Source: Cordilura impudica
Lineage: Eukaryota; Arthropoda; Insecta; Diptera; Scathophagidae
Assembly (NCBI GenBank): GCA_963682025.1
Contig: OY821520.1
Span: 179,060,626-179,124,625, forward strand
Direction: 5' to 3'
DNA: 64,000 nucleotides
Shown: positions 22,622 through 32,849 of the stretch, piece by piece
Layout: each line of letters opens with the position of its first letter
Position numbering within the stretch: the stretch's first letter is position 1
Program-made: the position numbers and the translations under genes
Notes under the pieces: generated by a model
Told to the model about the DNA's origin: nothing
The model's database searches: none
The model's input: only the letters and a program-made list of their open reading frames with translations

Positions 22622-23029
22622 TTGATAAAACAAAAGCCCCTTATATCTTATGAAGATCGACTAAGAAACTATAACCTGAAAAGAGCTGACATTTTCAAAG
22701 ATTTTCATCCATTTATAAGTGAAAGAATTATAAAAACGAGGAAACGATATAAAAATAGAAAAACAGAAAGAAGAGAAATAGCGTCGGCGATTATAAATCT
22801 AGAAGCGGATATACGTCCATATATGAACATAAAAATAAACGGAGTTAACCTTAAGGGCCTGTTAGACAGTGGAGCCTCGATTAGCTGCCTTGGTAGAAAC
22901 CGCATGGAAAATATCAAAAGAATGAACGCGGTAATCCATAATTTTAAATCGTCCATTAAAACTGCAGATGGCATCACATCAATCAATCACATGATCGTAG
23001 GTAATCAATCACATGATCGTAGAAAATAA
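22622..23029 (+). pseudogene. gypsy protease region, copy 2
   Basis: Identical to 20052-20459 at offset 2570, including the LLDSGAS motif and the short terminal tandem repeat. Confidence 0.8.
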
Positions 23030-23081
23030 CATTTTATTTTGTACCGAATTTACAACAGGAGCTCATACTCGGTTATGATTT

Positions 23082-23969
23082 TTGCCAAAAACTAGGGATA
23101 GGGATAAGTTTAGAAAGAAATTTAATAGACGAAATTTGCCAGAACAACATACGATATTGGAAAATACAAAACTTTATTTCCGGTGTTTCACTAAGTACGG
23201 CTTGGGAAAAACACACTTGGAAAAACACATAATTGAAAGAGACAACTCAACCCCCAAAAAGATGAGGTATTACCCCGTCAGCCAGCGGTTCAAAACCTCA
23301 CATACGCTGAACTTGACCGAATGCTGCACCTTGACGTAATTGAAGGAGCTGTCGATGCAGAGTGGAAGGATCGTGTGTTTGTATACCTTGACGACCTCTT
23401 AATCGTGTCAGCAAATTTCGAAACACAAATTAAAATATTGAAAACAGTGGCAGAAAGACTAACGGCAGCAGGTTTAAGAATTAATATGCAAAAATCGAAA
23501 TTTTGTTACAAAGAACTCAAATATTTAGAATACATAGTGGGAGGAGGAAAAATAAAACCGGATACCAGCAAAATGGACGGAAAAAGAATGTCTCGCGGTT
23601 GTACTGGCCATAGAAAAGTTTAGGCAATACATTGAACTCATGGATTTTACAGTCATCACGGACCACTCAAGTCTTAAATGGCTTATGAAACAGCAGGATC
23701 TAAGCGGACGGCTTGCAAGGTGGAGACTGAAATTACAAGGGTACAAATTTAATATAGAGCACCGAAAAGGTAGCAAAAATGTGGTGCCAGATATGCTGTC
23801 ACGCTTTGATATGGAGGAAATATGTTTGTATAACCCTCACATCATTAATTTTGACTCGGAAGAATTTAAAAATGCTAAGTACATGGAACTGAAGGAGACC
23901 ATAGAGCAAAACCAGAAACGATTACCAGATTACCGCCTCGCATGGCGGCATAGCAAAGACTCTTTATAA
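23082..23969 (+). pseudogene. gypsy RT/RNase H, copy 2, continuing to native downstream sequence
   Basis: Repeats copy 1 to 23857 and then continues past the junction point as DSEEFKNAKYMELKETIEQN, the RNase H-integrase linker. This shows the original order of the element. A frameshift at about 23940 leads to the integrase. Confidence 0.75.
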
Positions 23970-24830
23970 CATAAGAGAATACTTTTATTGGCATTCGATG
24001 GTTAAACACATCAAAAACTTTGTCAATAACTGCCAGATTTGCAAAGAGACCAAACACCCTAAACAAATTCTACTACCGGCGATGGGAAAAGAGGTCATTA
24101 CCCAAAGACCCTTCCAAAATATATACGTGGATTTTCTAGGACCATATCCCAGAACACACACATTTTTATAGTTTTAGAACACAACACGAAATTCGTATTT
24201 TTAAAAGCCATGAGGAAAGCAACAACGAAAGCAATTAACAAATTTTTAGTTACTGAGATTTTTCATAAATTCGGGGTGCCTAAATTAATCCATTCTGACA
24301 ATGGAAAGCAATTCATGTCCGAATTTTTCAAAGCTCTGTTAAAACTTTTCGGGATCAAACATATGCGAACGGCAATACACGCACCGCAATCCAACGCAAG
24401 GGAGAGGGTTAACCAAACGATCCTAAGTAGCATAAGAAGTTTTATAAAAGACGATCAAACTCGCTGGGACGAGAATCTCTCAAAAGTCGAATGTTCTCTC
24501 AGAACCACCATACATTCATCAACCGGAGTTTCACCGTACTTTGCGTTGACCGGACAACATATGATCACTTATGCTCAAGCTTATGAAATTTTGAGAAAAT
24601 TGGCAGTATTAGAGGATGGAAAAATTAACGTATTACCAAAATCATCACAAATGCAAATAATACACAATAAAATAAAAGAAAATTTGCACAATGCTTATGA
24701 ACACAACGCAAGAGAATACAACAAAAGGAGTAAACTCATTAAACGTACCCAAACGTGGCAATTATCAGCATTGGTACACCATCACCTTTACCATCTCAGC
24801 CGCCGCCACAATCATTTTCATCGTCACTAA
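23940..24830 (+). pseudogene. gypsy integrase, C-terminally truncated
   Basis: The zinc-finger part reads SHGGIAKTLYNIREYFYWHS and CQICKETKHPKQ (about 23940-24066). The core first Asp is in IYVDFLGPYP (24122). A frame break near 24165 precedes LIHSDNGKQFMSEFFKALL (second Asp). The Glu region reads APQSNARERVNQTILSSIRS, where ARERVNQ matches the usual N-x-x-E-R-x-N with the Glu retained. After KRSKLIK at 24745 the frame enters direct repeat B and is meaningless to 24830. Confidence 0.8.
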
Positions 24831-25453
24831 ATGAAACAATACCTTTTGCAGCTAATGCTGTAGATCCACAATCTCGTAACTCCAAAGCTACATTGGCGGA
24901 GCCATTAAACGTATCTACGTTAAAACAAAGTCGTCAAATGCTAGTTCATTTGCTGCTCCAACCATGACGACAGCGATGATTTCAAAAGAAAATAAACAGT
25001 AATTTATATTTGGATATGGATGAAGGCTATGACAACATCTAAAAACAAGGACCAAGTAAAACATTCATTTAACATACAACAAAGTTAATTTAAGTTTATT
25101 AACAACAACAACAAAAAAAAAACATCACAATAACAACAACATTACAATAACAATTCAGTCTCATCACTAAAAAGTAAAAAAAGGTATCATAACCTACATC
25201 ACCACCACCAACATTAACAATAGCGACAGCAGCATACCTAAACTCATTACAACATTACAACAACAAGCACTGCCAGAAACAACATCCACTACAAAATAAC
25301 AGCACCAACACAGTAGACACCACAACATGATGTTCTTGTCTACAACAAAATATTTGTGAAAAGCTCCTGACATCCTCAACAGATCATCATAAACAACACC
25401 AATCTCAACCGCCGTCTCTGCTGCCGGGGTTTCCATCGGCCAGTCAACACTTG
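24744..25453 (+). repeat. Direct repeat B (~700 bp) replacing the integrase C-terminus
   Basis: Partner of 16486-17194. Left boundary GTACCCAAACGTGGCAA abuts the integrase codons. The right boundary is CAGTCAACACTTG, after which the copies differ: here GCCGATGTTGAGGGTATACCC, there TCCTGGAAGGGATACC. Confidence 0.6.
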
Positions 25454-26847
25454 GCCGATGTTGAGGGTATACCCGACAGCAGGAATACCCGACCAGAAAA
25501 TAACACCAACATAACCACCAAACTCAACCAATATCCAGGTACTCTGTATTGTATTTTATAATATTATTTCCGACAGATTATACCAAAAGTACAGACGACA
25601 GACACAGACCCAGCATATCAGACAACAATATAAATAGACACAAAAAAAAAGGGGGAAGAAAACCGGAACGTAATCAAATTCAATTAATAGGGACGGCAAT
25701 ATTGTTTTGGCCCTGAGCGGCCAGCAACTCAGGAACGGCACTGCTTGTATTATATTATTTACAAAATAAATAATATTAGTATAAAGAATAGAAAAAAATT
25801 AAGAAATAGCATTTAAAAATGATGAACAGAAATTTGCGGAAAAGAAGTGCACTATGCAAACAAATGAGAGAAAGAGAATATATTAACAACATAAGCAGTC
25901 GTGTTTTGCTTTTGCGAAATTTTAAACGTTTAATCAAAATTAGTGGTTTAAAACATGGACATTATAGTTATCAAAATTTTTGTTTTGTCAATGATTTAAG
26001 GTTGACATCACCTTTTCCTATAACTGTTATGTGCTTGTTACCAGCTAAATAAGTTTTCTTTTATTCCTGTTCTGTATAACATGTTGGTATCATTACACAC
26101 ATGCGTTTTTAAAATTTGAAATGACAAAAGAATGTAAAAAATATAATTAAAGCAATTATTGTTAGTTTAAACGTTGACACTTTATGTAATTTTTTTTATT
26201 GAGTCTTCTTTTCTTTTCATAACAAACTTATTTAATATGTATAAACGAGATTATAACATGATAATCTTAAAACTATATTTGTCTTGTTCTAATACACGAT
26301 GAATTAAATAGGCTGCTTGCCAGCAAAATAAACAGAAACAGTATTAGTTATACAAATTGACTAGAGTGCGTCAATGCTTGCTCACGGCATTTACTGTGGC
26401 TAACAGAGATATGTCTGTAAAACTTATGAATAGTCAACACCTAACAAGAAATTGTATACATATGTACAATTAAAACCAAACTGTTATTTAACAATATCAA
26501 AACAGAGAACATTTGTAAACATAGTATGATGCATGATGTTAACAGAACCGGATAAAATTGAACGATAATCAAAATAATACAAATTAACGAAATTGATCCT
26601 AATATTACTTTATAAAAATATCCATATGAGTTCAACTTCGATACTAAAATCAACGCGCAAAGACAGCAGGCTGTTCATTTTATGGATTTACTGTGAAAAT
26701 CGCATCAATAAATCCCCTCAATCCCCCACAAGAATGTTCTATATCGGAGTCAGGGTAATATCACATTTTGTTATGCATGATAATATGAAATGGTTAAAAT
26801 ATCACAGATTATTGTGTATAATAATAAAAGCGAAGGAAGAAAATACC
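25454..26847. other. Sequence without recognised genes
   Basis: 25457-25760 (TGTTGAGGGTATACCCGACAG onward) could be LTR sequence of the gypsy element. An 77-codon frame at 25819-26052 has no recognisable domain. 26600-26847 may be the 3' UTR of the minus-strand LINE that ends at 26848. No RNA gene seen. Confidence 0.35.
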
Positions 26848-27363
26848 CTAGCCCCTATGTGCGCCTGGGACAGAGTTCCCATAGAAATCTGGCAGGCCGA
26901 GGGGATCGTCGTCAACGCCAAGCTTCTCTTTTAGTATATCAACAGGAGATAGATAGGGACTGCTGCGCCAATCTACGTCCTTCTGTTATTCATAAATGTC
27001 GATCATCAAATTGTTGTCATGCACGCACAGTCAACAAACCTCCTCTGCAGATCAAGCGAATATCTACATAAAGGCACCACAGTTGAGATTTCGTAGATGA
27101 AGTTATTTGAGTACCGCTCTGATCGGCTTCTGTAGTTCTTGTGTATGCATTGACGTAGTATGCTGCTCTCCAGTATCTCCACTTCCCTCGCAACCGTCGG
27201 GGAGATTGTGAACCATAGTGGAAATGCATACGTTAATGTGGATCTAATTGCCACCTTATATAGGAGAATTTTTGTTTTCTGAGGCAGATGAGTGCTGTTC
27301 ATCACCCTAGACAGCATCGCAGTTATGCGCTTTGCCCTGGTCAGGAGAGTTGACACTTTAATA
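26848..27363 (-). pseudogene. LINE reverse transcriptase C-terminal region
   Basis: The minus strand gives STLLTRAKRITAMLSRVMNS, ILLYKVAIRSTLTYAFPLWF, and RQCIHKNYRSRSERYSNN, the thumb and post-RT segment of Jockey-group LINEs. A single stop near 27005 is followed in another frame by KEKLGVDDDPLGLPDFYG, ending at a TAG (26848-26850). Upstream RT palm sequence is absent, so this is a 5'-truncated insertion. Confidence 0.7.
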
Positions 27364-28332
27364 TATGTATGTATGGAGTTTGGTAGCCATATTGGCTAAT
27401 TTTGCACACAGTGTTGCCACCCTACGTCAAAATTTTATGAAAAATTTATGATCATGACTTAATTTAACAAAATTTGAATTATTTTTAGACAGAGGTAATG
27501 TTTTCTTGCTGATATGATATTTATTATTCATTATTTCATTTTATTTTCTGGAAATTTTAACAAAGCTGAATGGTAAATCAAGTTATAGAGGAAAAACTAC
27601 TTGTTTTGACGAATTTTGTAGACACATATCTCAAACTACCGTAATTCACAAATCTTCTATTAATGAATTTGATAAAACGAAAAAGGTCAGGCCCATAATG
27701 CACATGTTTTGAATAAATACATCCTCGATTAATTCAAGATTAAAATATTTAATTTGATATAAAAAAATTTTACATATTCCTACAAAACCAATAAAAATAT
27801 AACATTTGATTAAATATCTCTAATATAAATAATAATATAGTAAAAAAAATCGAACTAATTGTTTCGTCGCCGAATATGTGCTAAACATCCTAAACTACAA
27901 ATTTATTTCAAGATTGCAACAATGTTGTGATTTAAAATTGTATACAAACGGTAAACAAATTTACCAGAGGGTAATATTAAAAAAAAAAGTTGGAATATTA
28001 TATCGTAATATTATTTCCATATTGTCAACGTTATATACATAACCAACAATATTTTAAAATATGCCATACAATTGTTTGATGACAGATTGGCAAATAGCTC
28101 ACATAGCATTAAATATATTTTAGCCAGAAGTTTTATAATTGATTCGTTGATCAAAGTGTTCTCAACATCAAAAATGTCCGTCACTCGTATGATCAGTCCA
28201 CGTGAGGCTCTCGTAAAAAAATGTTATGTTATATAAATTTATAAGCTGAATATTCGGAGTTACAACACATTCATGATTTTTCCTGTTTTCACTTTCACCT
28301 CATATACACTCCATGATTTCAATTTCCAATTC
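27364..28332. other. AT-rich spacer
   Basis: No convincing ORF, repeat pair or RNA gene on either strand. The TA at 28333-28334 is the target of the mariner-like element. Confidence 0.4.
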
Positions 28333-28334
28333 TA

Positions 28335-29533
28335 CAGGGTGGCCAAAAAGTCACGCCTGCGTGTAAAAATTGAATAACTTTTTTGTTTATTATTTTATAT
28401 TGCTTTTTTTTAGATTTTATTCATCAAAATTTAACGACCGAACAACGAACCAAAATGGTAGAATTTTACTTTTCCAATGGGCATTCAATTTTACTGACGC
28501 AACGAGCATATCGAAATTATTTCAACACCAAAAATGCACCTAGCCAAACCGCAATTAATCGTTTAATTGCACGGTTCCGACAACAAGGTGCAGTGTCAGA
28601 CTTGCCACGATCAGGCAGACCGAGAATAGTACAGAACCAAGTGAACATTGATCGTGTATGGGACAGTGTTGAAGAATATCCAGAAACATCAACGCGAAGA
28701 CGTTTTGGACAACTGGGCATCTCTAGAACATCACTTCAATGCATTTTATCACGTTATTTACACATGTATCCATACAAGGTCCAATTGGTCCAACAACTGT
28801 TACCAGTTGACTACCATCAAAGACGAATTTGGGCAACACGCTTCTTGGAGTTGTGCGCAGAAAATAACGAGTTTATTAACAATTTAATAATGAGTGATGA
28901 AGCTCATTTTCATCTTAATGGATATGTAAATAAGGAAAATATGCGATTTTGGGGTACTGCAAACCCCGGAGTTATTCACCAGCGCCAATTGCACTCGCTC
29001 AAGTGTAAGGTATGGTGTGGAGTGACATCAGAAAGAGTTATAGGGCCCTACTTCTTCGGAAATGAAGTTGGTAATGCAGTGACGGTGAATGGGGACAGGT
29101 ATCGTACTATGATTAATAATTTTGTACGCCCTGTGGCAGCCAACAAGTGGTTCCAGCAGGATGGAGCAACAGCACACACGGCCCGTGCTACAATTAGTCT
29201 CTTAAATGAAATTTTTATCTCAAGAAATTCAGAGTTCAATTGGGCAGCACGTTCGTCAGACTTAACTGCCCCTGATTACTTTCTATGGGGTTATCTCAAA
29301 GAACGAGAGTATGTTAACAAGCCGCAAACTATAGAGCAGCTCAAGCACGACATTGAAGCTGAGATCAGGGCAACAGAGCCTGAAACTTTGCGAGCAGTTA
29401 TGCAAAATGCCTGTTTAAGAGCCCAATTGTGCATCGATGAAAGTGGTGATCATCTCTCTGATATTATTTTTCATAATTAAAATTTAGATCGTACTTAATT
29501 TTTACACTCAGGCGTGACATTTGGGCCACCCTG
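28335..29533 (+). mobile_element. Complete mariner-like (Tc1/mariner superfamily) element, 1199 bp
   Basis: It starts CAGGGTGGCCAAAAAGTCAC and ends ATTTGGGCCACCCTG. The ends form roughly 37-bp inverted repeats (shared GTCACGCCTG and GTGTAAAAATT) with about three mismatches. It is flanked on both sides by TA (28333-28334 and 29534-29535), the superfamily's target duplication. The one gene fills the element and is open throughout. It is the least damaged element in the window. Confidence 0.92.
28455..29480 (+). CDS. Mariner-like transposase, DD37D spacing
   Basis: The first ATG is 28455, giving 341 aa. The frame is open from 28383, and the upstream text TTEQRTK is family-like, so translation may start at a non-ATG codon or after splicing; a TTTTTTTTAG acceptor-like tract lies at 28405-28414. 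The N-terminal half has helix-turn-helix text (SQTAINRLIARFRQQGAVSD, then RSGRPR). The catalytic core has SDEAHFHLNGYVNKENMRFW (D1), KWFQQDGATAHTARA (D2) and RSSDLTAPDYFLWGYLKERE (D3). I count 37 residues between D2 and the D of PDY, the spacing used for maT-type elements. The subfamily is tentative. No stop or frameshift was seen, so it is potentially functional. Confidence 0.88.
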   Translation: MVEFYFSNGHSILLTQRAYRNYFNTKNAPSQTAINRLIARFRQQGAVSDLPRSGRPRIVQNQVNIDRVWDSVEEYPETSTRRRFGQLGISRTSLQCILSRYLHMYPYKVQLVQQLLPVDYHQRRIWATRFLELCAENNEFINNLIMSDEAHFHLNGYVNKENMRFWGTANPGVIHQRQLHSLKCKVWCGVTSERVIGPYFFGNEVGNAVTVNGDRYRTMINNFVRPVAANKWFQQDGATAHTARATISLLNEIFISRNSEFNWAARSSDLTAPDYFLWGYLKEREYVNKPQTIEQLKHDIEAEIRATEPETLRAVMQNACLRAQLCIDESGDHLSDIIFHN

Positions 29534-29535
29534 TA

Positions 29536-30119
29536 TAATATGCTAGTGGTACGTTAATGATGTACATCATGAAAACATATTAGGAGTTGCGAAAACAGGA
29601 AACACATGCTTATTTATCACTTCTGTACACTCTATAAAACGTTCTCACAATCGATATAAATGCTTTCTCCTTATATTAAGCTTTTTACACGAGATCAAGT
29701 ACGAAAGAGTTTTAACTAGAATATTTCGGCTGTCCACGAGAACCCGATATAGAGGCCGGATTATTTATTTTATTTAAATTTTTTTAATAGAAAACCCTCG
29801 ATCCATTAAATTGAAAAATTTTTCCCGGTTATGATAAATTCCCCAAAAAATGCAAATAAATTGATTTTTCTTTACATTATTTTTTCAAATAAAAAATGCT
29901 CTCTTTCGCCAATGCTAGTATAAATCTATGAGTACAAAGTACTAACTATTGGTCAATTTATTAATAATAATTGCTTGATTAAGTTCTTACCAGTTGCAAG
30001 TAAACTACACGAGCCCAAAAACGCAAAGTCTGATAGAGTTTTATTATGACATTGGTAAGTCTGAAATTAAATAAAATACGTATATAGCTGCATTATATGT
30101 ACCACTAAAAAAAACTTAC
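29536..30119. other. Intron sequence of the host gene, no element recognised
   Basis: Downstream (minus-strand sense) of the DmX exon. It begins with the exon's donor GTAAGT, complement of 30114-30119. A/T-rich, without ORFs or terminal repeats. Confidence 0.45.
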
Positions 30120-30389
30120 AAAGAATGATCTGTTATTCTGCGTAGCAATACCGGCTTGCCATAAACTAAGATTTCCGTCTCCATCACCAATTCCAAACTT
30201 ATTTCCTTGTTCTGAGAAGCGACATCTTGTGACTTTAGCAAATGTACCAGATGGTCGTGGTGTGCAAACAACTTGCTGATGACCCCATTCCCAAATTTGA
30301 ACAGATCCATCTTGCCCACCAGTTAGGTAAAGAGGCATTAAAGGATGTGCACTCATCCTCTTTACATTATCAATTTTATGTTTCAATAT
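30120..30389 (-). CDS. DmX: DmX / rabconnectin-3A exon, WD40 repeats
   Basis: A 270-bp exon (90 codons, phase 0 at both ends) with a polypyrimidine tract and CAG acceptor just above 30389 and a perfect GTAAGT donor just below 30120. It encodes KHKIDNVKRMSAHPLMPLYL, TGGQDGSVQIWEWGHQQVVC and GNKFGIGDGDGNLSLWQAG, two WD40 blades of the C-terminal propeller of DMXL/DmX proteins. DmX (Rav1 homologue) with Rbcn-3B regulates V-ATPase assembly and endolysosomal acidification. In sense orientation the upstream exon is at 39393-39480. The next downstream exon was not found and probably lies left of the window or in degraded-looking sequence. Coding is intact. Confidence 0.85.
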
Positions 30390-30454
30390 CTGAAAAAAAA
30401 AACAGAAATAAATAAAAAAGAACTGGAGTTATAGAAAAAAGTCTTCATTTCATC

Positions 30455-30665
30455 GATTTTTATATCCTCCACACTGCGTGCAGAGGGTATATATCAGTTT
30501 GTCAATCCGTTTGTAGCTCATCGAAATAAATTCCGGAGATCCCATAAACTACATATATTCTTGACCCTTATAAAGGAGACGTCGATCTGGAGATGTCCGT
30601 CTGTCTATCTGTTGGAAACTTTATCCTGTCCGCAATAGGTCAAGTGGGTCGCACTAGTTATGCTT
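30455..30665 (+). repeat. DINE-1/mini-me-like repeat fragment
   Basis: TATATCCTCCACACTGCGTG, then AGAGGGTATATATCAGTTTG, CATAAACTACATATATTC, and a GTCCGTCTGTCTATCTG tract. It has the same modular order as other Dipteran GTCY-containing interspersed repeats. Boundaries are approximate. It lies in the DmX intron. Confidence 0.5.
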
Positions 30666-30935
30666 AAAATATTCGCTATAATCTGCAACAGTTTGGATTC
30701 TATAGGTGAGGAATGACTCACGAATATGAAAAGACACACAGCTGCACACAATCGATAATGTGCTTAAAAATTGGACCGATCGTGTTGGCTACTGCATGGC
30801 CAGTCGAGGCAGCCATTTGAATGAAATTATTTTCCATTATTAACCGGAAGGATTGTACTTTCAAATAAAAAAAGAAATTTGAGATAATATTCAGTAGTTT
30901 TTTTTTTATAGCATTTAAAAAAAAAAAAAAGTTAT

Positions 30936-32498
30936 TTGGCGGACCCTTTATATACACCAAACGTATGGTATGTACCGGAAGTTGCATGCGACTATTGTTA
31001 CCATTGCATTATAGGATCCAATTGCGTTGAGCCGAAACATCATCCCATGAAATACGTTTACCCAACGATTTGGTTGCTTCGTAGCGAGCATTCTGTGGAG
31101 TCGTGCTATTTTTGCAAAACGAAAACAGCTGGTTTTAGCTATCAATTTCGTCATCAAATTCAATACTATTCTTGCGAATATATTAAACCAGCAATAAAAC
31201 GTTCAGTATCAAATCCAACCGCTCCAGCTGAAGTGATCCAACTAGTTGCCGATGCATTTGAAGTCGGTTCCCTCTGTAACTTTACAAATGATGAAAATAT
31301 TTCGGAATTTGTGCCCACTCAAAGTGAGCTTGGCATTTCAGAACGTCATCTTATAACACAGGCAGACTTTAATGATATAATTCGAGATACAAATCTTTCA
31401 AAGAGAAGTGTCGATATATTGGCCTCTCGCCTGCAGCAGTGGAGATTAGTTTCGGAAGATTTTCGAGTAACATCGGCTCGAAAGCGCTCAAACATGCAGT
31501 CTTTTGATAAATGCTTTGCATTGGACGCCACAACTGGAATTACATATGCGGTAGATATTGAACATCTCTTTGAAACCATCGGTCACCCATACGTTCCAGA
31601 TGAGTGGCGTCTATTTATAGATGGTTCAGTAAAATGCCTCAAAGGTGTTCTGCTTCATAATGGTAACTTGTTTCCATCAGTACCTATCATTTATGGAAAG
31701 GATATAATAGAAAACTATGCAAATATGAAAGTTATTTTAAAATTGATAAACTACGATCGACATCGCTGGGTAATTTGTTGCGATCTGAAAATAGTCGCAA
31801 TTATCACTGGTTTAAAAAAAGGATTTTCCAAGCACCAGTGCTTTTTATGTCTTTGTGAAGGTCGAAGCCGTGATTTGCATTACAGTGACCACAAATGGCC
31901 TGCTCGTAATATATCAACTTGGTCAAGACAGCATTGATCACATGCCACTTGTACCGTCACCAAAAATCATCATTCCGCCCCTCCATATAAAGTTTTGACT
32001 AATTCGTAACTTCGTTCGCGTTCTAGACTCTGAAGGTACAGCTATGACGTGTCTTAGGACTATTTTCCCAAAATTAAACAATGCGAAAATTGATGCTGGT
32101 ATATTATAATTATAAAGTTAAAATGTAAAACATAAAATTAAGCTAATATACTTCCAGGTGTATTCAATGGACAAATTTATTTTTCTTTTTTCTTAGGTAA
32201 CAATAAATCGGATAATTATGCAGATATAGTCCGGAATTTAGTACAAAACTTTGGTGAAATGGGTGTGAATATGTCGCTAAAGATTCATTTTCTAGACATC
32301 CATCTTGACTTTTTTCCCGACAATTTGGAAAATTTCAGTGATGAGTATGGTGAGCGCTTTCATCAAGAAATCGCGACGATTGAAAATCGATTTAGAGGAA
32401 AAAGTGCATGCCACATGATGGCAGAATATTGTTGGACAATATGTCGTGACACAGACGAACAGCATAAGCGGCAAAGTCAACGTTTACATTTTAATTAA
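30936..32498 (+). pseudogene. Uncharacterised arthropod transposon-like protein (DDE-like pattern), broken
   Basis: The long frame 30936-31937 starts at a non-ATG codon (first ATG 31048). It has Cys pairs CDYCYHC and CYFCKTKTAGF and a middle region DFNDIIRDTNLSKRSVDILA-SRLQQW. Next come WRLFIDGSVKCLKGVLLHNG (acidic residue 1) and RWVICCDLKIVAIITGLKKG (acidic residue 2), with C-x2-C-like CFLCLCEGRSRDLHY. After a gap with non-coding text (31938-32190) the C-terminus resumes at 32195: MGVNMSLKIHFLDIHLDFFP and DEYGERFHQEIATIENRF (acidic residue 3), ending at 32498. I recognise this as a family found in many copies in arthropods and labelled uncharacterised. The D...D...E layout suggests a DDE transposase, which is inference. 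It lies opposite to DmX in its intron. Confidence 0.65.
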
Positions 32499-32849
32499 TT
32501 TTTATTCAGTTTTTTTTATATACATGCAATTTTTTGAAACAGAATTAATATTTTTTTCTTTTTTACTAAACTAGTAAAGCTAGATTAATAAAATGTACAT
32601 ATAACTTCTCCAACATATATTTTTCCAGAAAAAATTAGTTAAAGGATATTAAGCTTTAAAAATTTGAAATGACATTTTTGAAATTTTTGGTCCAGATCCA
32701 TTAAAATCTGTTATTTGTTTGCATTGCTGAGATTCTTACCTTTCATTTCATACCCATATCGTTATCATATGGTTCGTGGAAATATTTGATTTAATTTTTT
32801 GAAAGTGGTGTATCCTTTGAAACTTTGAAGTCCTTTTAAAAAAAAATCG
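32499..32849. other. AT-rich intronic sequence
   Basis: No gene or repeat recognised between the uncharacterised gene and the LINE remnant. Confidence 0.4.

Larger units (their letters stand above)
18717..23857 (+). repeat. Tandem duplication of 2570 bp (two near-identical units)
   Basis: Unit 1 is 18717-21287 and unit 2 is 21287-23857. Every comparable line I checked is identical at an offset of exactly 2570, including the stop codons. The junction near 21287 reads TTGACT/CTCATTCG. Unit 1 is entered from TAACTCATTCG and unit 2 is left through TTGACTCGGAAG, so homology at the breakpoint is one to three bases. The duplication postdates element decay because both units carry the same lesions. 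An assembly artefact is possible. Confidence 0.9.
18515..24745 (+). mobile_element. Ty3/gypsy LTR retrotransposon internal region, decayed and partly duplicated
   Basis: Domain order is gag, protease, RT, RNase H, integrase on the plus strand. It carries multiple stops and deletions and a 2570-bp tandem duplication, so that gag through RNase H occurs twice before a single integrase. The integrase stops at 24745 where direct repeat B begins, so its C-terminus is lost. No env was seen. The subfamily was not assigned. Confidence 0.8.

Noticed and set aside
25819..26052. 77-codon ORF, basic
   Set aside because: No domain and no supporting context; cannot be called a gene.
30948..31163. 71-codon minus ORF over the uncharacterised gene
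   Set aside because: Shadow frame of the long plus-strand reading frame.
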